A stretch of DNA of 64,000 nt from Fervidifonticultor_A sp037443565 (GCA_037443565.1 JBBIOB010000001.1:102735-166734), one strand, 5' to 3'; counted from the stretch's first letter, positions 44,736-54,233 are shown. A program made the numbers and translations. The notes: a model not told the origin generated them from the sequence alone.

Positions 44736-45391
44736 TCGATCAACCGGAGTGTGCCCCCGGCCAGACCCTGCTCTACACGCTGCGGCACGGGCTGACCGAG
44801 CTCAACCGGTCGAAGCGGACCGGCGGCCGGCTGGATGCTCCCCTCATCGACGTGGGACGACAGCAGGCCCAGGAGGCCCGCGCCAACTTCAATGGGACGC
44901 CGCTGGACGTGGTCATCGCCTCCAGCCTGCGGCGCGCCGTCGAGACGGCGGAGATCGTGACCGGGTGGCCGCGCGAGCGCATCATCATCGACGACCTGGC
45001 CATCGAGCGGTCGTTCGGCGAGATGGAAGGGCTGACGCAGGACGAGATCCGCGTCCGCTTTCCCCAGGTGATCTACGTGCCGATCGAGCACGTCCGGTAC
45101 TCGCTCAATCCGCCGAGTGGCGAGTCGTTCGAGGCCCTGCGGGCGCGGGCCCGGGCGTTTCTGGAGAAGACCCTCGGCGCCCATCGCGGCAGGAGGGTCC
45201 TCGTCTCGTCGCACCAGAACTTCATGCAGCAGCTCCACGCCGAGTTGCGCGGACTGGACCCGTACGCCGCGCTGCGGTACGACATCCTGAACCTGGAGCT
45301 CAACCAGTTCCACCTCGACACCGACGGCCGGCTGCTTGGCCACCGCGTCTACTACCTCTGTCCGGACGCCTCGAAATACCCTTCATTCTGA
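44732..45391 (+). CDS. Histidine phosphatase (phosphoglycerate-mutase superfamily)
   Basis: A 219-residue histidine phosphatase. The RHG motif is near the start (LLYTLRHGLTELN), SSLRRAVETAEIV follows, the acid is in ERSFGEMEG, and the second His is in VLVSSHQNFM. It is coupled to the pbfA-like gene by an ATGA overlap, which suggests a linked role, for example removing phosphate from an intermediate. This superfamily does not cleave C-P bonds by any known mechanism, so it is not a substitute for PhnA on present knowledge. Confidence 0.82.
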   Translation: MIDQPECAPGQTLLYTLRHGLTELNRSKRTGGRLDAPLIDVGRQQAQEARANFNGTPLDVVIASSLRRAVETAEIVTGWPRERIIIDDLAIERSFGEMEGLTQDEIRVRFPQVIYVPIEHVRYSLNPPSGESFEALRARARAFLEKTLGAHRGRRVLVSSHQNFMQQLHAELRGLDPYAALRYDILNLELNQFHLDTDGRLLGHRVYYLCPDASKYPSF

Positions 45392-45404
45392 GGCGGCGCG
45401 CGTC

Positions 45405-46700
45405 GTGACGGTGTCTCGAGCGTTGCGCGTGCCGGTCCCGGCCGCCATTGAAGCTCTGGCCGACCAGTATGGTCGCCGTTTCCCGCCGGCGCTGCGCGGC
45501 ATGCGCCGGATCGGCCGCGAGGCGGAGTTCCCGCTCGTCTGGCCCGATGGGCGCGCCGGCGACGCCTCGCTGTTGTGGGAACCGCTGCTGGCCGAGGGCG
45601 GCGGTCGGGTGGCCTACGATGATGCCGCCGGCGGGAGCATGATCGTGAGGGTGGACTTCGGCGCCGTGGGCTACGAGATCGAGATGGGACGCGCGACGGT
45701 GGAGGTCGTCCTCCCGCCGGCCGACGATCTCCACCAACTCGCGGCAATCTCGGAGGTGGCGGTCGGACGTCTGGTGCGCGCGGCGACGTCCCGGGGGATG
45801 GTTGTGATGGGGTATGGCATCCAGCCCCGCACCCCGGGTCTTGCGGCGTTGATGACGCCGAAGCGGCGCTACATCGCCCTGCACCGCGCCGTCGGACGGC
45901 ACTGGTTGCACTTCACCACCACTGCCAGCGACCAGACGCAGGTCGACGTTGCCAGGTCCGAGCTCGTCGACGTCACCAACGTGATGAACCTCCTGGCCGG
46001 ACCGATCATCGCGCTCACGGCAAATTCCTCGGTGTATGCGGGCCGGGTCGGCCGCTTCGTCTCCGGACGAGAGGGGTTGCTGGGCACGTTAGGCCGTCAC
46101 CGCCACGGCATGACTCCCCGCAGGTTCACCTCTCTTGAGGACTGGCTCGCGTTCATCTGCGGGCAGACCTGTCACGTGTTGCCGCGGGGCAGGCGCTTCG
46201 TGCCGTACGGCCGGCCGTTCGCGGCGTATCTGGCGACCCACGGTCCGGACCTCAAGGCATACCTGTGGCATGAGCACTACGTCTGGCACAGCGCGCGCCT
46301 GCGCGCGCACCATGCGACCATCGAGATCCGGCCGGCCTGCCAGCAGCCGCCGGACCAGCCGTTGGCCGCCGCGGCGCTGTCGCTGGGGCTGGTCGAAGCC
46401 TGGCCGAGCCTATGGGCGCTCGTACGCGATCGGCTCGGCCCCGATCCATGGCCGGCCATGAAGATCTATCGTGCCGGAGCGATACGCCGCGGGCTTCGGG
46501 CCCGCGAGCCCGCGCCCGGCTTCCTCGCCGAACTGGTGGCCCTCTGCGAGGAGGCGTTGCGGCGCCGGGGCCGCGGTGAGGAAACGTTCCTGCAGCCGAT
46601 CCACCACCGCCTGGAGATGCGCCAGGTGCCGGCGGATCGTGCCGCGCGGCTGTTCCGCTCCGGCGGCATCCTGGCGCTGATCGACGGCATGAAGTTCTGA
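45405..46700 (+). CDS. GCS2-type glutamate-cysteine ligase/carboxylate-amine ligase
   Basis: A protein of about 431 residues of the GCS2 family (YbdK/EgtA/plant-type glutamate-cysteine ligase). The opening GREAEFPLVWPDGRAGDA carries the usual metal-binding Glu, EIEMGRATVEVV is the next motif, and ATIEIRPACQQPPDQ occurs late. It makes a gamma-glutamyl amide at the cost of ATP. Given the many amine genes, a non-cysteine amine acceptor is possible. The GTG at 45405 was chosen as the start, 13 bp after the phosphatase; an ATG at 45336 would overlap that gene. Confidence 0.8.
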   Translation: MTVSRALRVPVPAAIEALADQYGRRFPPALRGMRRIGREAEFPLVWPDGRAGDASLLWEPLLAEGGGRVAYDDAAGGSMIVRVDFGAVGYEIEMGRATVEVVLPPADDLHQLAAISEVAVGRLVRAATSRGMVVMGYGIQPRTPGLAALMTPKRRYIALHRAVGRHWLHFTTTASDQTQVDVARSELVDVTNVMNLLAGPIIALTANSSVYAGRVGRFVSGREGLLGTLGRHRHGMTPRRFTSLEDWLAFICGQTCHVLPRGRRFVPYGRPFAAYLATHGPDLKAYLWHEHYVWHSARLRAHHATIEIRPACQQPPDQPLAAAALSLGLVEAWPSLWALVRDRLGPDPWPAMKIYRAGAIRRGLRAREPAPGFLAELVALCEEALRRRGRGEETFLQPIHHRLEMRQVPADRAARLFRSGGILALIDGMKF

Positions 46701-46734
46701 GCGCAGCGCACCACACATCCACGGAGGGATGACG

Positions 46735-47505
46735 ATGGGACGCCTGGACGGTAAGGTCGTACTGATCACCGGAGCCGGCAGCGGCATGGGCCGGCTGGCC
46801 TCAGAGCTGTTCGCGCGGGAGGGCGCGCGGATCGTCGTGAGCGAGATCGTCGAGGCGGCGGGCCAGGAGACGGTCGCGCGGGTGCGCGCAGCGGGCGGTG
46901 AGACCGTCTTCGTCCGCACCGACGTGTCCCGGGAGGCCGATGTCGCCGAGGCGGTGCGTGCCGGCGAGGCCGCGTTCGGCAGGATCGACGTGCTCTACAA
47001 CAACGCGGGTATCTTCCCGGCCGAGGATGGATCGGTCGTGGATCTCGACGAGGCCGTGTGGGACCGCGTCATGAGCATCAACCTCAAGGGCATCTACCTG
47101 GTCTGCAAGCACGGCGTCCCGGCGCTGCTGCGGGCCGGGGGCGGATCGATCATCAACATCGCGTCGTTCGTGGCGCTCGTCGGCTGCACGGTGCCCCAGG
47201 ACGCCTACACGGCCAGCAAGGGTGCGGTGATCGCGCTGACCAAGTCGCTGGCCGTGCAGTTCGGGCCGAAGGGGATCCGCAGCAATGCGATCTGTCCCGG
47301 ACCGATCGAGACGCCGCTGCTGACCGAGTGGCTGCTTACCAACCCCGAGGCCAAGCGCGTCCGGCTGGCCCGGATTCCGATGGGGCGCTTCGGCCGATCC
47401 GAGGACATCGTCTACCTGGCCATGTACCTGGCCTCCGACGAGTCGAGCTGGACCAACGGCGCGGTGCTGGTGGCGGACGGAGGCATCACGTCCAACTACT
47501 TTTAG
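46735..47505 (+). CDS. Short-chain dehydrogenase/reductase
   Basis: A 256-residue classical SDR. The cofactor motif TGAGSGMG is at residues 12-19, NNAG follows, then the catalytic Ser in the IINIASFVALVG region and YTASK. The C-terminus ends in the common VADGGITSNYF. It oxidises or reduces an alcohol/ketone with NAD(P). The ATG at 46735 has GGAGG at 7 bases; the ATG at 46729 is too close. It ends in a four-base convergent overlap with the PHP gene. Confidence 0.9.
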   Translation: MGRLDGKVVLITGAGSGMGRLASELFAREGARIVVSEIVEAAGQETVARVRAAGGETVFVRTDVSREADVAEAVRAGEAAFGRIDVLYNNAGIFPAEDGSVVDLDEAVWDRVMSINLKGIYLVCKHGVPALLRAGGGSIINIASFVALVGCTVPQDAYTASKGAVIALTKSLAVQFGPKGIRSNAICPGPIETPLLTEWLLTNPEAKRVRLARIPMGRFGRSEDIVYLAMYLASDESSWTNGAVLVADGGITSNYF

Positions 47506-48356
47506 ACCGGCTGCCCCAGCGGTTCCACCTGCCAGGCGCCGTTGCGCAGCACTGCCAGCGCAACGCAGCCCACCTCGCGAAGCCGCGCCAGGGCCTCATC
47601 GTGGAAGCCCGTGACGCCGCGCGGCGCGTGGGCGTCCGTCGTGACCACGAGGGGTATCTTCAACTCGAGTGCCCGGCGCAGGATCCAGGGGCTGGGATAG
47701 GCGTTCCGGACGGCGTTGCCCCAGCCGATCGTGTTGAGTTCAACGATGAGCCCCGCGCGGGCGCAGGCCGCCAGCGCCGCCTCGACCTCGCCCCGGTACC
47801 AGCTCTCATCTTCTTTGAAGTACCGGCCGCCAGTGTTCCACTTCTTGATGCGGTCGAGGTGCCCGACAATGACCGCGCGGCCCCAGGACGCCAGGCCGCG
47901 GACGCGCTCGTAGTACGCGCCGACCAGCCGGCGGATGTCGCCGCCGAAGTACCGGTGGAGGCCGGCCTCGAACCCGCGCCGGCTGAGATCGAAGGCCCAC
48001 GGCACGCCGTCCTCCGTCTCGCCGATGAAGTGCACCGAGCCGATGAGGTACTCGAAGGGATAGGGCTCGACCAGAGCCCACAGCTGCGCATGACGCTCAG
48101 GGATATAGTCGAACTCCAGGCTGAGGTGCACCCGCAGGCGGTCGCGGTTGGCCTCGCGCAGCCCGGCGACCTCGGCGCAGTAGGCCGGCAGGTGCTCGGC
48201 GCGCATCGCCGCCTCGTCGGGAAAGGTAAGCGGCGAATGGCTGGAGATGCCCAGCGCGTCCAGCCCCGCGGCCGCGGCGGCCTCCACGTACTCGGCGATC
48301 TCGCCCCTGCCGTCACAGTAGCGGTTGTGTGTGTGATAGCTCGTGCGGATCCTCAT
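47502..48356 (-). CDS. PHP-domain phosphatase (histidinol-phosphatase-like)
   Basis: A 284-residue PHP-family hydrolase of the HisJ/HisK type. Metal ligands appear in SYHTHNRYCDGRG, ISSHSPLTF, LEFDYIP, YLIGSVHFI, VGHLDRI and TTDAHAP. Such proteins release phosphate from histidinol phosphate, but the gene is not with other his genes and may act on another phosphoester. It is coupled to the MFS carrier by an ATGA overlap, so the carrier may move the substrate or product. Confidence 0.83.
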   Translation of the reverse strand: MRIRTSYHTHNRYCDGRGEIAEYVEAAAAAGLDALGISSHSPLTFPDEAAMRAEHLPAYCAEVAGLREANRDRLRVHLSLEFDYIPERHAQLWALVEPYPFEYLIGSVHFIGETEDGVPWAFDLSRRGFEAGLHRYFGGDIRRLVGAYYERVRGLASWGRAVIVGHLDRIKKWNTGGRYFKEDESWYRGEVEAALAACARAGLIVELNTIGWGNAVRNAYPSPWILRRALELKIPLVVTTDAHAPRGVTGFHDEALARLREVGCVALAVLRNGAWQVEPLGQPV

Positions 48357-49591
48357 CGGCGCTCCTCCGGAGGCCGGATGTTGCGGAACATCCCGAACAA
48401 CAACAGATCGTAGACGATCTTCAACCCGCCACCCAGGAAGAACGGCACGCCCAGGCCCACGACCTGCATCGAGGCTCCGGCGACGACCGGCGTGATGGCC
48501 TGGGCGACGTTCCGGGCGATGTTCGTGACGCCGGCGGCGGCGACACGCTCCCCGGGATCGACGACCGCGACGATGTACGACTGGCGCGTCGGCACGTCCA
48601 TTTGCGAGAGCGCGTGGCGCGCGAGCAGCAGGCCGATGGCCCAGGGCAGCGAGGGCGCCAGGGGAATCGCCATGAGCAGTACATTGGAGGGCAGATGCGT
48701 GAAGACCATGGTGTTGATGAGGCCGATGCGCTCGGCCAGGCGGCCGGCCGCCCAGAACGAGCCGGCCTGGAGCAGGCCGACCCACAGGAAGATCGGGCCC
48801 AGCAGCTCAGGCCCGGTCGCCCACCGCAAGTGGAAGTAGAACGCGATCAGACTCTGGACCACGAAGCCGCCGGCCAGCGAGTCGAGGCTGAACAGCCCGG
48901 CCAGGCGTAGGACGACGGACCGCGAGCGGCCCAGGCCTGAGGTGGCGGCGCCGGAAGGCGCCGCCTCGACCCCGTCACTCATCCCGCGGAACAGCGCCCA
49001 GGCTGCGACCGCGCACACCGCGTACCCTGCGAACATCACCCGGAACGATGCGTCGGGATCCAGCCCCGGCCAGCGCTGCAGCAGCGCCGGAGTCCCGGCG
49101 GCCAGCGCGCCGACCGAGCCGGAGACGGCGCCGACGAGGTTGTAGAGCGAGAACAGACGGGTGCGCCGCTCGGCCGCGACGGTCTGCGGGATGATGGCCT
49201 GTTCGAGCGTGAGAAATGGGCCGACCTCGCCCGAGGTGGCGCCGACCGTACCGGTCAGCGACGCCAGAATCAGGAGCGGGTACGACGTGGTGAGAGCGAA
49301 CGCGGCGCCGCTGCCTGCCATGAACAGGGCCGAGAGCCGCAGCATGCGGCGGCGTCCGTACCGGTCGGCGGTCGCGGCGAACAGCGCGGTGAGCGCGGCC
49401 GAGCCCAGCAGGGTGGCGGTGAGCACGGCGCCGACCTGCCACGGCGCGAATCCGACCTGCCCCAGGTAGATCCCTAGCAGGACGGACTGGAACCCGTAGG
49501 CGAAGGTGCGTACGCCACGGGCGGCCAGGATCCGCCGGCCGTCCGGGCTGACCCAGGAGGGATCTCCGCGCGCTCTCGAAGAACCAGGCAC
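48353..49591 (-). CDS. MFS transporter
   Basis: A 412-residue major facilitator with about twelve hydrophobic segments. The loop motif reads ATADRYGRRRMLRLS, the standard form between helices 2 and 3. The start at the GTG at 49591 has no clear ribosome site and may be further down. It is the first gene of a two-gene unit with the PHP phosphatase, divergent from pckA over 197 bp that show no other gene. The substrate is unknown. Confidence 0.83.
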   Translation of the reverse strand: MPGSSRARGDPSWVSPDGRRILAARGVRTFAYGFQSVLLGIYLGQVGFAPWQVGAVLTATLLGSAALTALFAATADRYGRRRMLRLSALFMAGSGAAFALTTSYPLLILASLTGTVGATSGEVGPFLTLEQAIIPQTVAAERRTRLFSLYNLVGAVSGSVGALAAGTPALLQRWPGLDPDASFRVMFAGYAVCAVAAWALFRGMSDGVEAAPSGAATSGLGRSRSVVLRLAGLFSLDSLAGGFVVQSLIAFYFHLRWATGPELLGPIFLWVGLLQAGSFWAAGRLAERIGLINTMVFTHLPSNVLLMAIPLAPSLPWAIGLLLARHALSQMDVPTRQSYIVAVVDPGERVAAAGVTNIARNVAQAITPVVAGASMQVVGLGVPFFLGGGLKIVYDLLLFGMFRNIRPPEERR

Positions 49592-49788
49592 GCTCGATCA
49601 TTCGGCGGGTGGCGGCGGCGCCCTTTGCGCCGCGCCGCCGGGCGCAGAAAGGGCTTTGGTGCCGCCAGCGGACCGGCGCTGCGTGAAGGCTGGCACGGGG
49701 GGAAGGTATCAGCAGAGGACAGAACTCTGTGGTGAGTGTTCCGCGGTGGCGGTCTACGACCGGCCGCGGGCTGAGGGGGTGGACTATC

Positions 49789-51390
49789 GTGGCCATCGAA
49801 GAGGGCGTGCGCAGCCGTCTCGGACTCGAGGCACACGGCATTCAGGCCGAGGCCGTCGCGTGGAACCTGTCGGTGCCGGCGCTGTACGAGCACTCGGTGC
49901 GCCGACGCGAAGGCCTGATCGCCCAGGCGGGCCCGCTGGTCGTCCACACCGGGCACCACACCGGCCGCTCGCCGCGGGACAAGTTCATCGTGAAGGAGCC
50001 GTCGAGCGAGGAGCGGATCTGGTGGGGCCAGCACAACCGGCCGTTCGACGCCGAGAGGTTCGACCGGATTCACCGTCGGCTGCAGGCCTACCTGCAGGGC
50101 AAGGAGGTGTTCGTCCAGGACGTGTTCGTCGGCGCCGACGAACGCTACCGCAAGAACGTCCGGGTGATCACCGAGTACGCCTGGCACAGCCTGTTCGCCC
50201 GCACGATGTTCATCGTGCCGGATCGGGAGGCGCTGGCGACGCACGACCCAGAGTTTACGATCATCGACGTGCCCCGGTTCCACGCTGAGCCCGAGGTCGA
50301 CAGCACGCGCACCGAGGTCTTCGTGCTGATGCACCTGGCGAGGAAGCTCGTGCTCATCGGCGGGACCTCGTATGCCGGCGAGATCAAGAAATCGGTCTTC
50401 ACGCTCATGAACTACCTGCTGCCGTTGGAAGACGTACTGCCGATGCACTGCTCGGCCACCGTCGGTCGCGAGGGAGACACCGCGCTCTTCTTCGGCCTCT
50501 CCGGCACCGGGAAGACGACGCTGTCGTCCGACCCGGAGCGGACGCTGATCGGTGACGACGAGCACGGATGGTCGGATGCGGGGATCTTCAACTTCGAGGG
50601 CGGCTGCTACGCGAAGACGATCCGGCTCTCGCCCGAGGGCGAGCCCGAGATCTATGCCACGACCCGCATGTTCGGCACCGTGCTCGAGAACGTGGCGATC
50701 GATCCCGTCTCGCGGCACCTCGACCTGGACGATGACTCCCTGACCGAGAACACCCGCGGCGCGTATCCGCTGCGCTTCATTCCCAACGCGTCCGAGACCG
50801 GCCTGGCGGACCACCCGCGCACCGTGGTGTTCCTGACGGCCGACGCGTTCGGCGTCATGCCACCCATCGCGCGCCTGACCCCCGATCAGGCCATGTACCA
50901 CTTCCTGTCCGGCTACACCGCGAAAGTGGCCGGTACCGAGAAGGGGGTGACCGAGCCCCAGGCCACCTTCAGCCCCTGCTTCGGCGCGCCGTTCATGGTG
51001 CAGCAGCCCTGCCTCTACGCCGAGATGCTGGGTCGGCGCATCGCGCAGCACGGCACGAAGGTGTGGCTCATCAACACCGGCTGGACCGGCGGTCCGCACG
51101 GCGTCGGCCATCGGATGAAGCTGGCCTACACGCGTGCGATGGTGCGCGAAGCCCTTGCCGGGGCGCTGGACGACGTCCCGACAACACCCGACCCGATCTT
51201 CGGCGTGCAGGTGCCCAGGCAGGTGCGCGGCGTCCCGTCCGAGATTCTCGTCCCGCGTAACACGTGGAGTGATCCGGCAGCTTACGACGCCACCGCCCAG
51301 AAGCTTGCCCGCATGTTCGTGGAGGCGTTCGCTGAGTTCATCCCGTGTGTCCCGGAGTCTGTCAGCGCGGCAGGGCCCAAGCCTGACTGA
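49789..51390 (+). CDS. pckA: Phosphoenolpyruvate carboxykinase (ATP)
   Basis: A 533-residue ATP-type PEP carboxykinase, normal size for the family. The kinase P-loop GLSGTGKTT is at residues 236-244, the metal motif GDDEHGW at 255-261, then NFEGGCYAKTI; the substrate-site RSPRDKFIV is near residue 60. It converts oxaloacetate to phosphoenolpyruvate, the first gluconeogenic step. The GTG at 49789 follows GAGGGGG. The phosphofructokinase gene is 117 bp downstream. Confidence 0.95.
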   Translation: MAIEEGVRSRLGLEAHGIQAEAVAWNLSVPALYEHSVRRREGLIAQAGPLVVHTGHHTGRSPRDKFIVKEPSSEERIWWGQHNRPFDAERFDRIHRRLQAYLQGKEVFVQDVFVGADERYRKNVRVITEYAWHSLFARTMFIVPDREALATHDPEFTIIDVPRFHAEPEVDSTRTEVFVLMHLARKLVLIGGTSYAGEIKKSVFTLMNYLLPLEDVLPMHCSATVGREGDTALFFGLSGTGKTTLSSDPERTLIGDDEHGWSDAGIFNFEGGCYAKTIRLSPEGEPEIYATTRMFGTVLENVAIDPVSRHLDLDDDSLTENTRGAYPLRFIPNASETGLADHPRTVVFLTADAFGVMPPIARLTPDQAMYHFLSGYTAKVAGTEKGVTEPQATFSPCFGAPFMVQQPCLYAEMLGRRIAQHGTKVWLINTGWTGGPHGVGHRMKLAYTRAMVREALAGALDDVPTTPDPIFGVQVPRQVRGVPSEILVPRNTWSDPAAYDATAQKLARMFVEAFAEFIPCVPESVSAAGPKPD

Positions 51391-51507
51391 TCGCGATGAG
51401 CGACGAACGCTGAACTTGCGCGGGCAGCACCCTCAGCATACTCTGATAACGAAGCAGCGCTTGCCTGCAGCACGACAACGACACGGCGAGCGGAAAGGGA
51501 GAGACTG

Positions 51508-52533
51508 ATGCACATCGGCGTGCTGACCGGCGGCGGGGACGCGCCCGGTCTGAATGCAGCCATCCGGGCGATCGTCCGTCGAGCCCTCGAAGGGACACAC
51601 GAGGTCACGGGTATCCGCAATGGCTGGCTCGGGTTGCTCGAAGGGGATGTCATCCCGCTGACGCGCGACAGCGTGTCGGGCATCCTGCACCGGGGGGGGA
51701 CGATCCTCGGTACCTCGCGGACGAATCCATTCAAGAATCCCGACGGCGGCGAGCGCCTGCTGGAGGCGCTCGAGCGTCTGGGCATCAACGCGCTGATTCC
51801 CATCGGCGGCGACGACACGCTCAGCGTGGCGCTGAAGCTCTCGCAGATGGGCGTGCGGGTGGTGGGGGTTCCTAAGACGATGGACAACGATGTGCCCGGG
51901 ACCGACTACACGATCGGCTTCGACACGGCCGTGAATACCGTCATGGACGCGTGCGACAAGCTCCACACCACGGCCGAGGCGCATCACCGGGTCATGATCG
52001 TCGAGGTGATGGGCCGCGACGCGGGATGGGTGGCCGGTATCGGCGGTCTGGCCGGCGGGGCCGATGTGGTCCTCGTGCCCGAGGTGCCCTTCACCATCGA
52101 CGAGGTCTGCGAGATCGTCCGGCGGCGCCGGGAGCGGACCCGGACGTTCAGTATCGTCGTGGTGTCCGAGGGGGCCAAGCCCAGCGACTTCGGGGTGCAG
52201 ATCACGCAGGACGCGCGCGTCGACGAGTTCGGACACGTGCGCCTGGGCGGCGTCGGGTCCCTGCTGGCGCGAGAGATCGAGGCCCGCACCGGCTACGAGA
52301 CGCGCGTGACGGTGCTGGGACACCTGCAGCGCGGCGGCGCGCCGACGGTCTTCGACCGCGTGCTCGCCACGCGCTACGGTGTGGCCGCGGTGGAAGCGCT
52401 GGAGGCCGGCCAGTCGGGCGTGATGGTCGCGGCGCAGGGGACGAAGATCATCTCGGTCAGCCTCGAGGAGGCGCTCTCGGGCTCAAACAAGCTCGATTTG
52501 CAGCTCTACCGGCTTACGAGGCTGTTTCATTGA
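51508..52533 (+). CDS. pfp: Phosphofructokinase, probably pyrophosphate-dependent
   Basis: A 341-residue PfkA-family enzyme. The donor-site motif reads GGDDTL (residues 100-105), with Asp103 where ATP enzymes have Gly, and the next motif is PKTMDND with Lys123 where ATP enzymes have Gly. These two changes mark the pyrophosphate-using type. The gene has a good ribosome site (GGGAGAG). Such enzymes work reversibly, so with the adjacent pckA it could serve both glycolysis and gluconeogenesis. Confidence 0.88.
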   Translation: MHIGVLTGGGDAPGLNAAIRAIVRRALEGTHEVTGIRNGWLGLLEGDVIPLTRDSVSGILHRGGTILGTSRTNPFKNPDGGERLLEALERLGINALIPIGGDDTLSVALKLSQMGVRVVGVPKTMDNDVPGTDYTIGFDTAVNTVMDACDKLHTTAEAHHRVMIVEVMGRDAGWVAGIGGLAGGADVVLVPEVPFTIDEVCEIVRRRRERTRTFSIVVVSEGAKPSDFGVQITQDARVDEFGHVRLGGVGSLLAREIEARTGYETRVTVLGHLQRGGAPTVFDRVLATRYGVAAVEALEAGQSGVMVAAQGTKIISVSLEEALSGSNKLDLQLYRLTRLFH

Positions 52534-52589
52534 ATGCGTTCTTTCAAGGAGGCTACACCGCTACATCGAACTCTTCCACAAGTACGTCC

Positions 52590-52635
52590 TAACCCGGCGG
52601 AGCCGGAACCAAACAGGGCCGGCTCCGCCGGGTTA
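52590..52635. terminator. Long perfect hairpin downstream of the phosphofructokinase gene
   Basis: A perfect 17 bp stem (52590-52606 with 52619-52635) and a 12-base loop. No T-run follows, so it may be a terminator without a U-tract, or a structure belonging to the insertion site. Its last three bases (TTA) are also the first three of the left inverted end of the element at 52633. Confidence 0.5.
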
Positions 52636-52660
52636 GTCCCTTACGAGTCAGATCGTGCGC
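52633..52660 (+). repeat. Left inverted end
   Basis: 28 bases that match the reverse complement of 54234-54261 without a mismatch. The outer bases are TTAGTCCC and the inner ones GATCGTGCGC. Confidence 0.85.
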
Positions 52661-52690
52661 CGCACGAGCTGGTGAGCGACAATAGGGAGC

Positions 52691-54226
52691 ATGAACACAT
52701 TCCTCGAACGGCACGCGCAGAGGATTGCGGGGACCCTCTCCTGCTTTGACCGGGTGGTGATCCCCGGCACACTCCCGGAGATCTGCCACGCCGAGGCCGT
52801 GGCCCGGCACCTGACCGCAAAGGGGGTTCGCTTCTTCGACTACCCCCGGTGGGCCGAACCGTTCCGCGAGGCCCTCCGCGCCCACGCCGAGCGGTTGGCC
52901 CAGGAGCACGGCCTGGAGATCGAGTTCATCCGGCGCAAGAACTTCCGGAAGGAGGAGCGCATCAAGGAGATCGTTGCCACACGCGGAGACCACGAAGGGC
53001 TCGTCCACATCTTCTCGGCGATGGAGCCGTGCCCCTCGTTCCGCCCCTGGCATGACAAGGCCACCGGCAAGACCTTCCTCCGCCCCACGGAGGCCAAGTG
53101 CCTCCACTACTACTTCTACTTCATCGACCGGGAGCTGGGGCTCTGCTACCTGCGGGTGCCGACCTGGGCCCCGTTCCGTCTGCAGTTCTACTTCAACGGC
53201 GACAACGCCCTGGCCCGTAAGCTCCAGCGGGCCGGCATTCGCTACACCCTGCGCGACAACGCCTTTGTGGAGTGCGCCGACTACCTCCGGGCGCAGGCCT
53301 TGGCCGATGCCCTGGATGTCCACCGCCTGCACCGGCACCTGAACCGGCTGGCGGCCCGCTACTGCCCGGTAGTCCGGCACTTTCCTGCGGGCTACCACTG
53401 GAGCCTGATGCAGGTCGAGTACGCCACCGACGTGGTGTTCCGGCGCCAGGCCGACTTCCAGCCGCTCTACGCGGCGCTCACGTACACCGCCATCCACGCC
53501 ATCAAGCCCGAGCACGTGGCCACCTTCCTCGGGCGCCGGCTGACTGATGCCTACCAAGGAGAAGCCGGCAACGCCTTCGACACCCGCATCCTGGGGACGC
53601 GGATCAAGCACCACCTGGGGCCCGTGGCGATCAAGCTCTACGACAAGTGCGGCCTGCTCGGCCGCGTCGAGTGTACCGCCAATGATGTCAGCTTCTTCAA
53701 ACACCACCGCACGGTGGAACACCGCGACGGGACCGCAGAGGTCAAGCTGGCCCCGGTGCGCAAGTCGATCTACAGCCTGCCGGTCCTGCGGGACCTCATG
53801 CGGGCGGCCACCCGTCGCTACCTGGACTTCCTGGCGGCCATCGACGACCCCACGCCGGGGCTGCGCACCCTGGAGAAGATCGCGGCACCCGTCCGCGAGG
53901 GCGAGCGCAGCTACCGGGGGTTCAACCTGTTTCATGGCGCGGACCTCGACCTATTCCAGGCCATCCTGCGAGGGGAATTCACGATCAGCGGATTCCAAGC
54001 GCGCCAGCTCCGTGCCATCCTGCCCGGGCTCTCCAGTGCCCAGTTGTCGCGCCTGCTCAAGCGGCTCCGCCTCCACGGGCTCATCAAGAAGATCGGCAAG
54101 CGCTACAAGTACTATCTCACGACCATGGGCCGTACCATCGCCACTGCGGCGCTGAAACTGCGCGAGCTCGTGATCATCCCAGCCCTTAATCACCCGATCT
54201 CCACTCCCGCAGGGCGAACTTCATGA
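52691..54226 (+). CDS. Uncharacterised protein of a widespread family, candidate transposase
   Basis: A 511-residue protein with no motif I can tie to a known transposase. I recall similar proteins in many soil genomes, usually called hypothetical or MarR-like. The C-terminal third (about residues 415-480) looks like a winged-helix domain (ISGFQARQLRAIL, then LSRLLKRLRLHGLIKK). Conserved-looking acidic positions occur in YFYFIDRELGLCYLRVP, QVEYATDVVF and KLYDKCGLLGRVECTAND, which could form a metal site. It starts at an ATG behind AGGGAG. The flanking inverted ends suggest it mobilises the element. Function is not assigned. Confidence 0.7.
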   Translation: MNTFLERHAQRIAGTLSCFDRVVIPGTLPEICHAEAVARHLTAKGVRFFDYPRWAEPFREALRAHAERLAQEHGLEIEFIRRKNFRKEERIKEIVATRGDHEGLVHIFSAMEPCPSFRPWHDKATGKTFLRPTEAKCLHYYFYFIDRELGLCYLRVPTWAPFRLQFYFNGDNALARKLQRAGIRYTLRDNAFVECADYLRAQALADALDVHRLHRHLNRLAARYCPVVRHFPAGYHWSLMQVEYATDVVFRRQADFQPLYAALTYTAIHAIKPEHVATFLGRRLTDAYQGEAGNAFDTRILGTRIKHHLGPVAIKLYDKCGLLGRVECTANDVSFFKHHRTVEHRDGTAEVKLAPVRKSIYSLPVLRDLMRAATRRYLDFLAAIDDPTPGLRTLEKIAAPVREGERSYRGFNLFHGADLDLFQAILRGEFTISGFQARQLRAILPGLSSAQLSRLLKRLRLHGLIKKIGKRYKYYLTTMGRTIATAALKLRELVIIPALNHPISTPAGRTS

Positions 54227-54233
54227 CCACCTT

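Noticed and set aside
44732..45391. Histidine phosphatase as the missing C-P hydrolase
   Set aside because: The motifs are those of phosphoester hydrolases; PhnA belongs to the alkaline phosphatase superfamily and shows different motifs.
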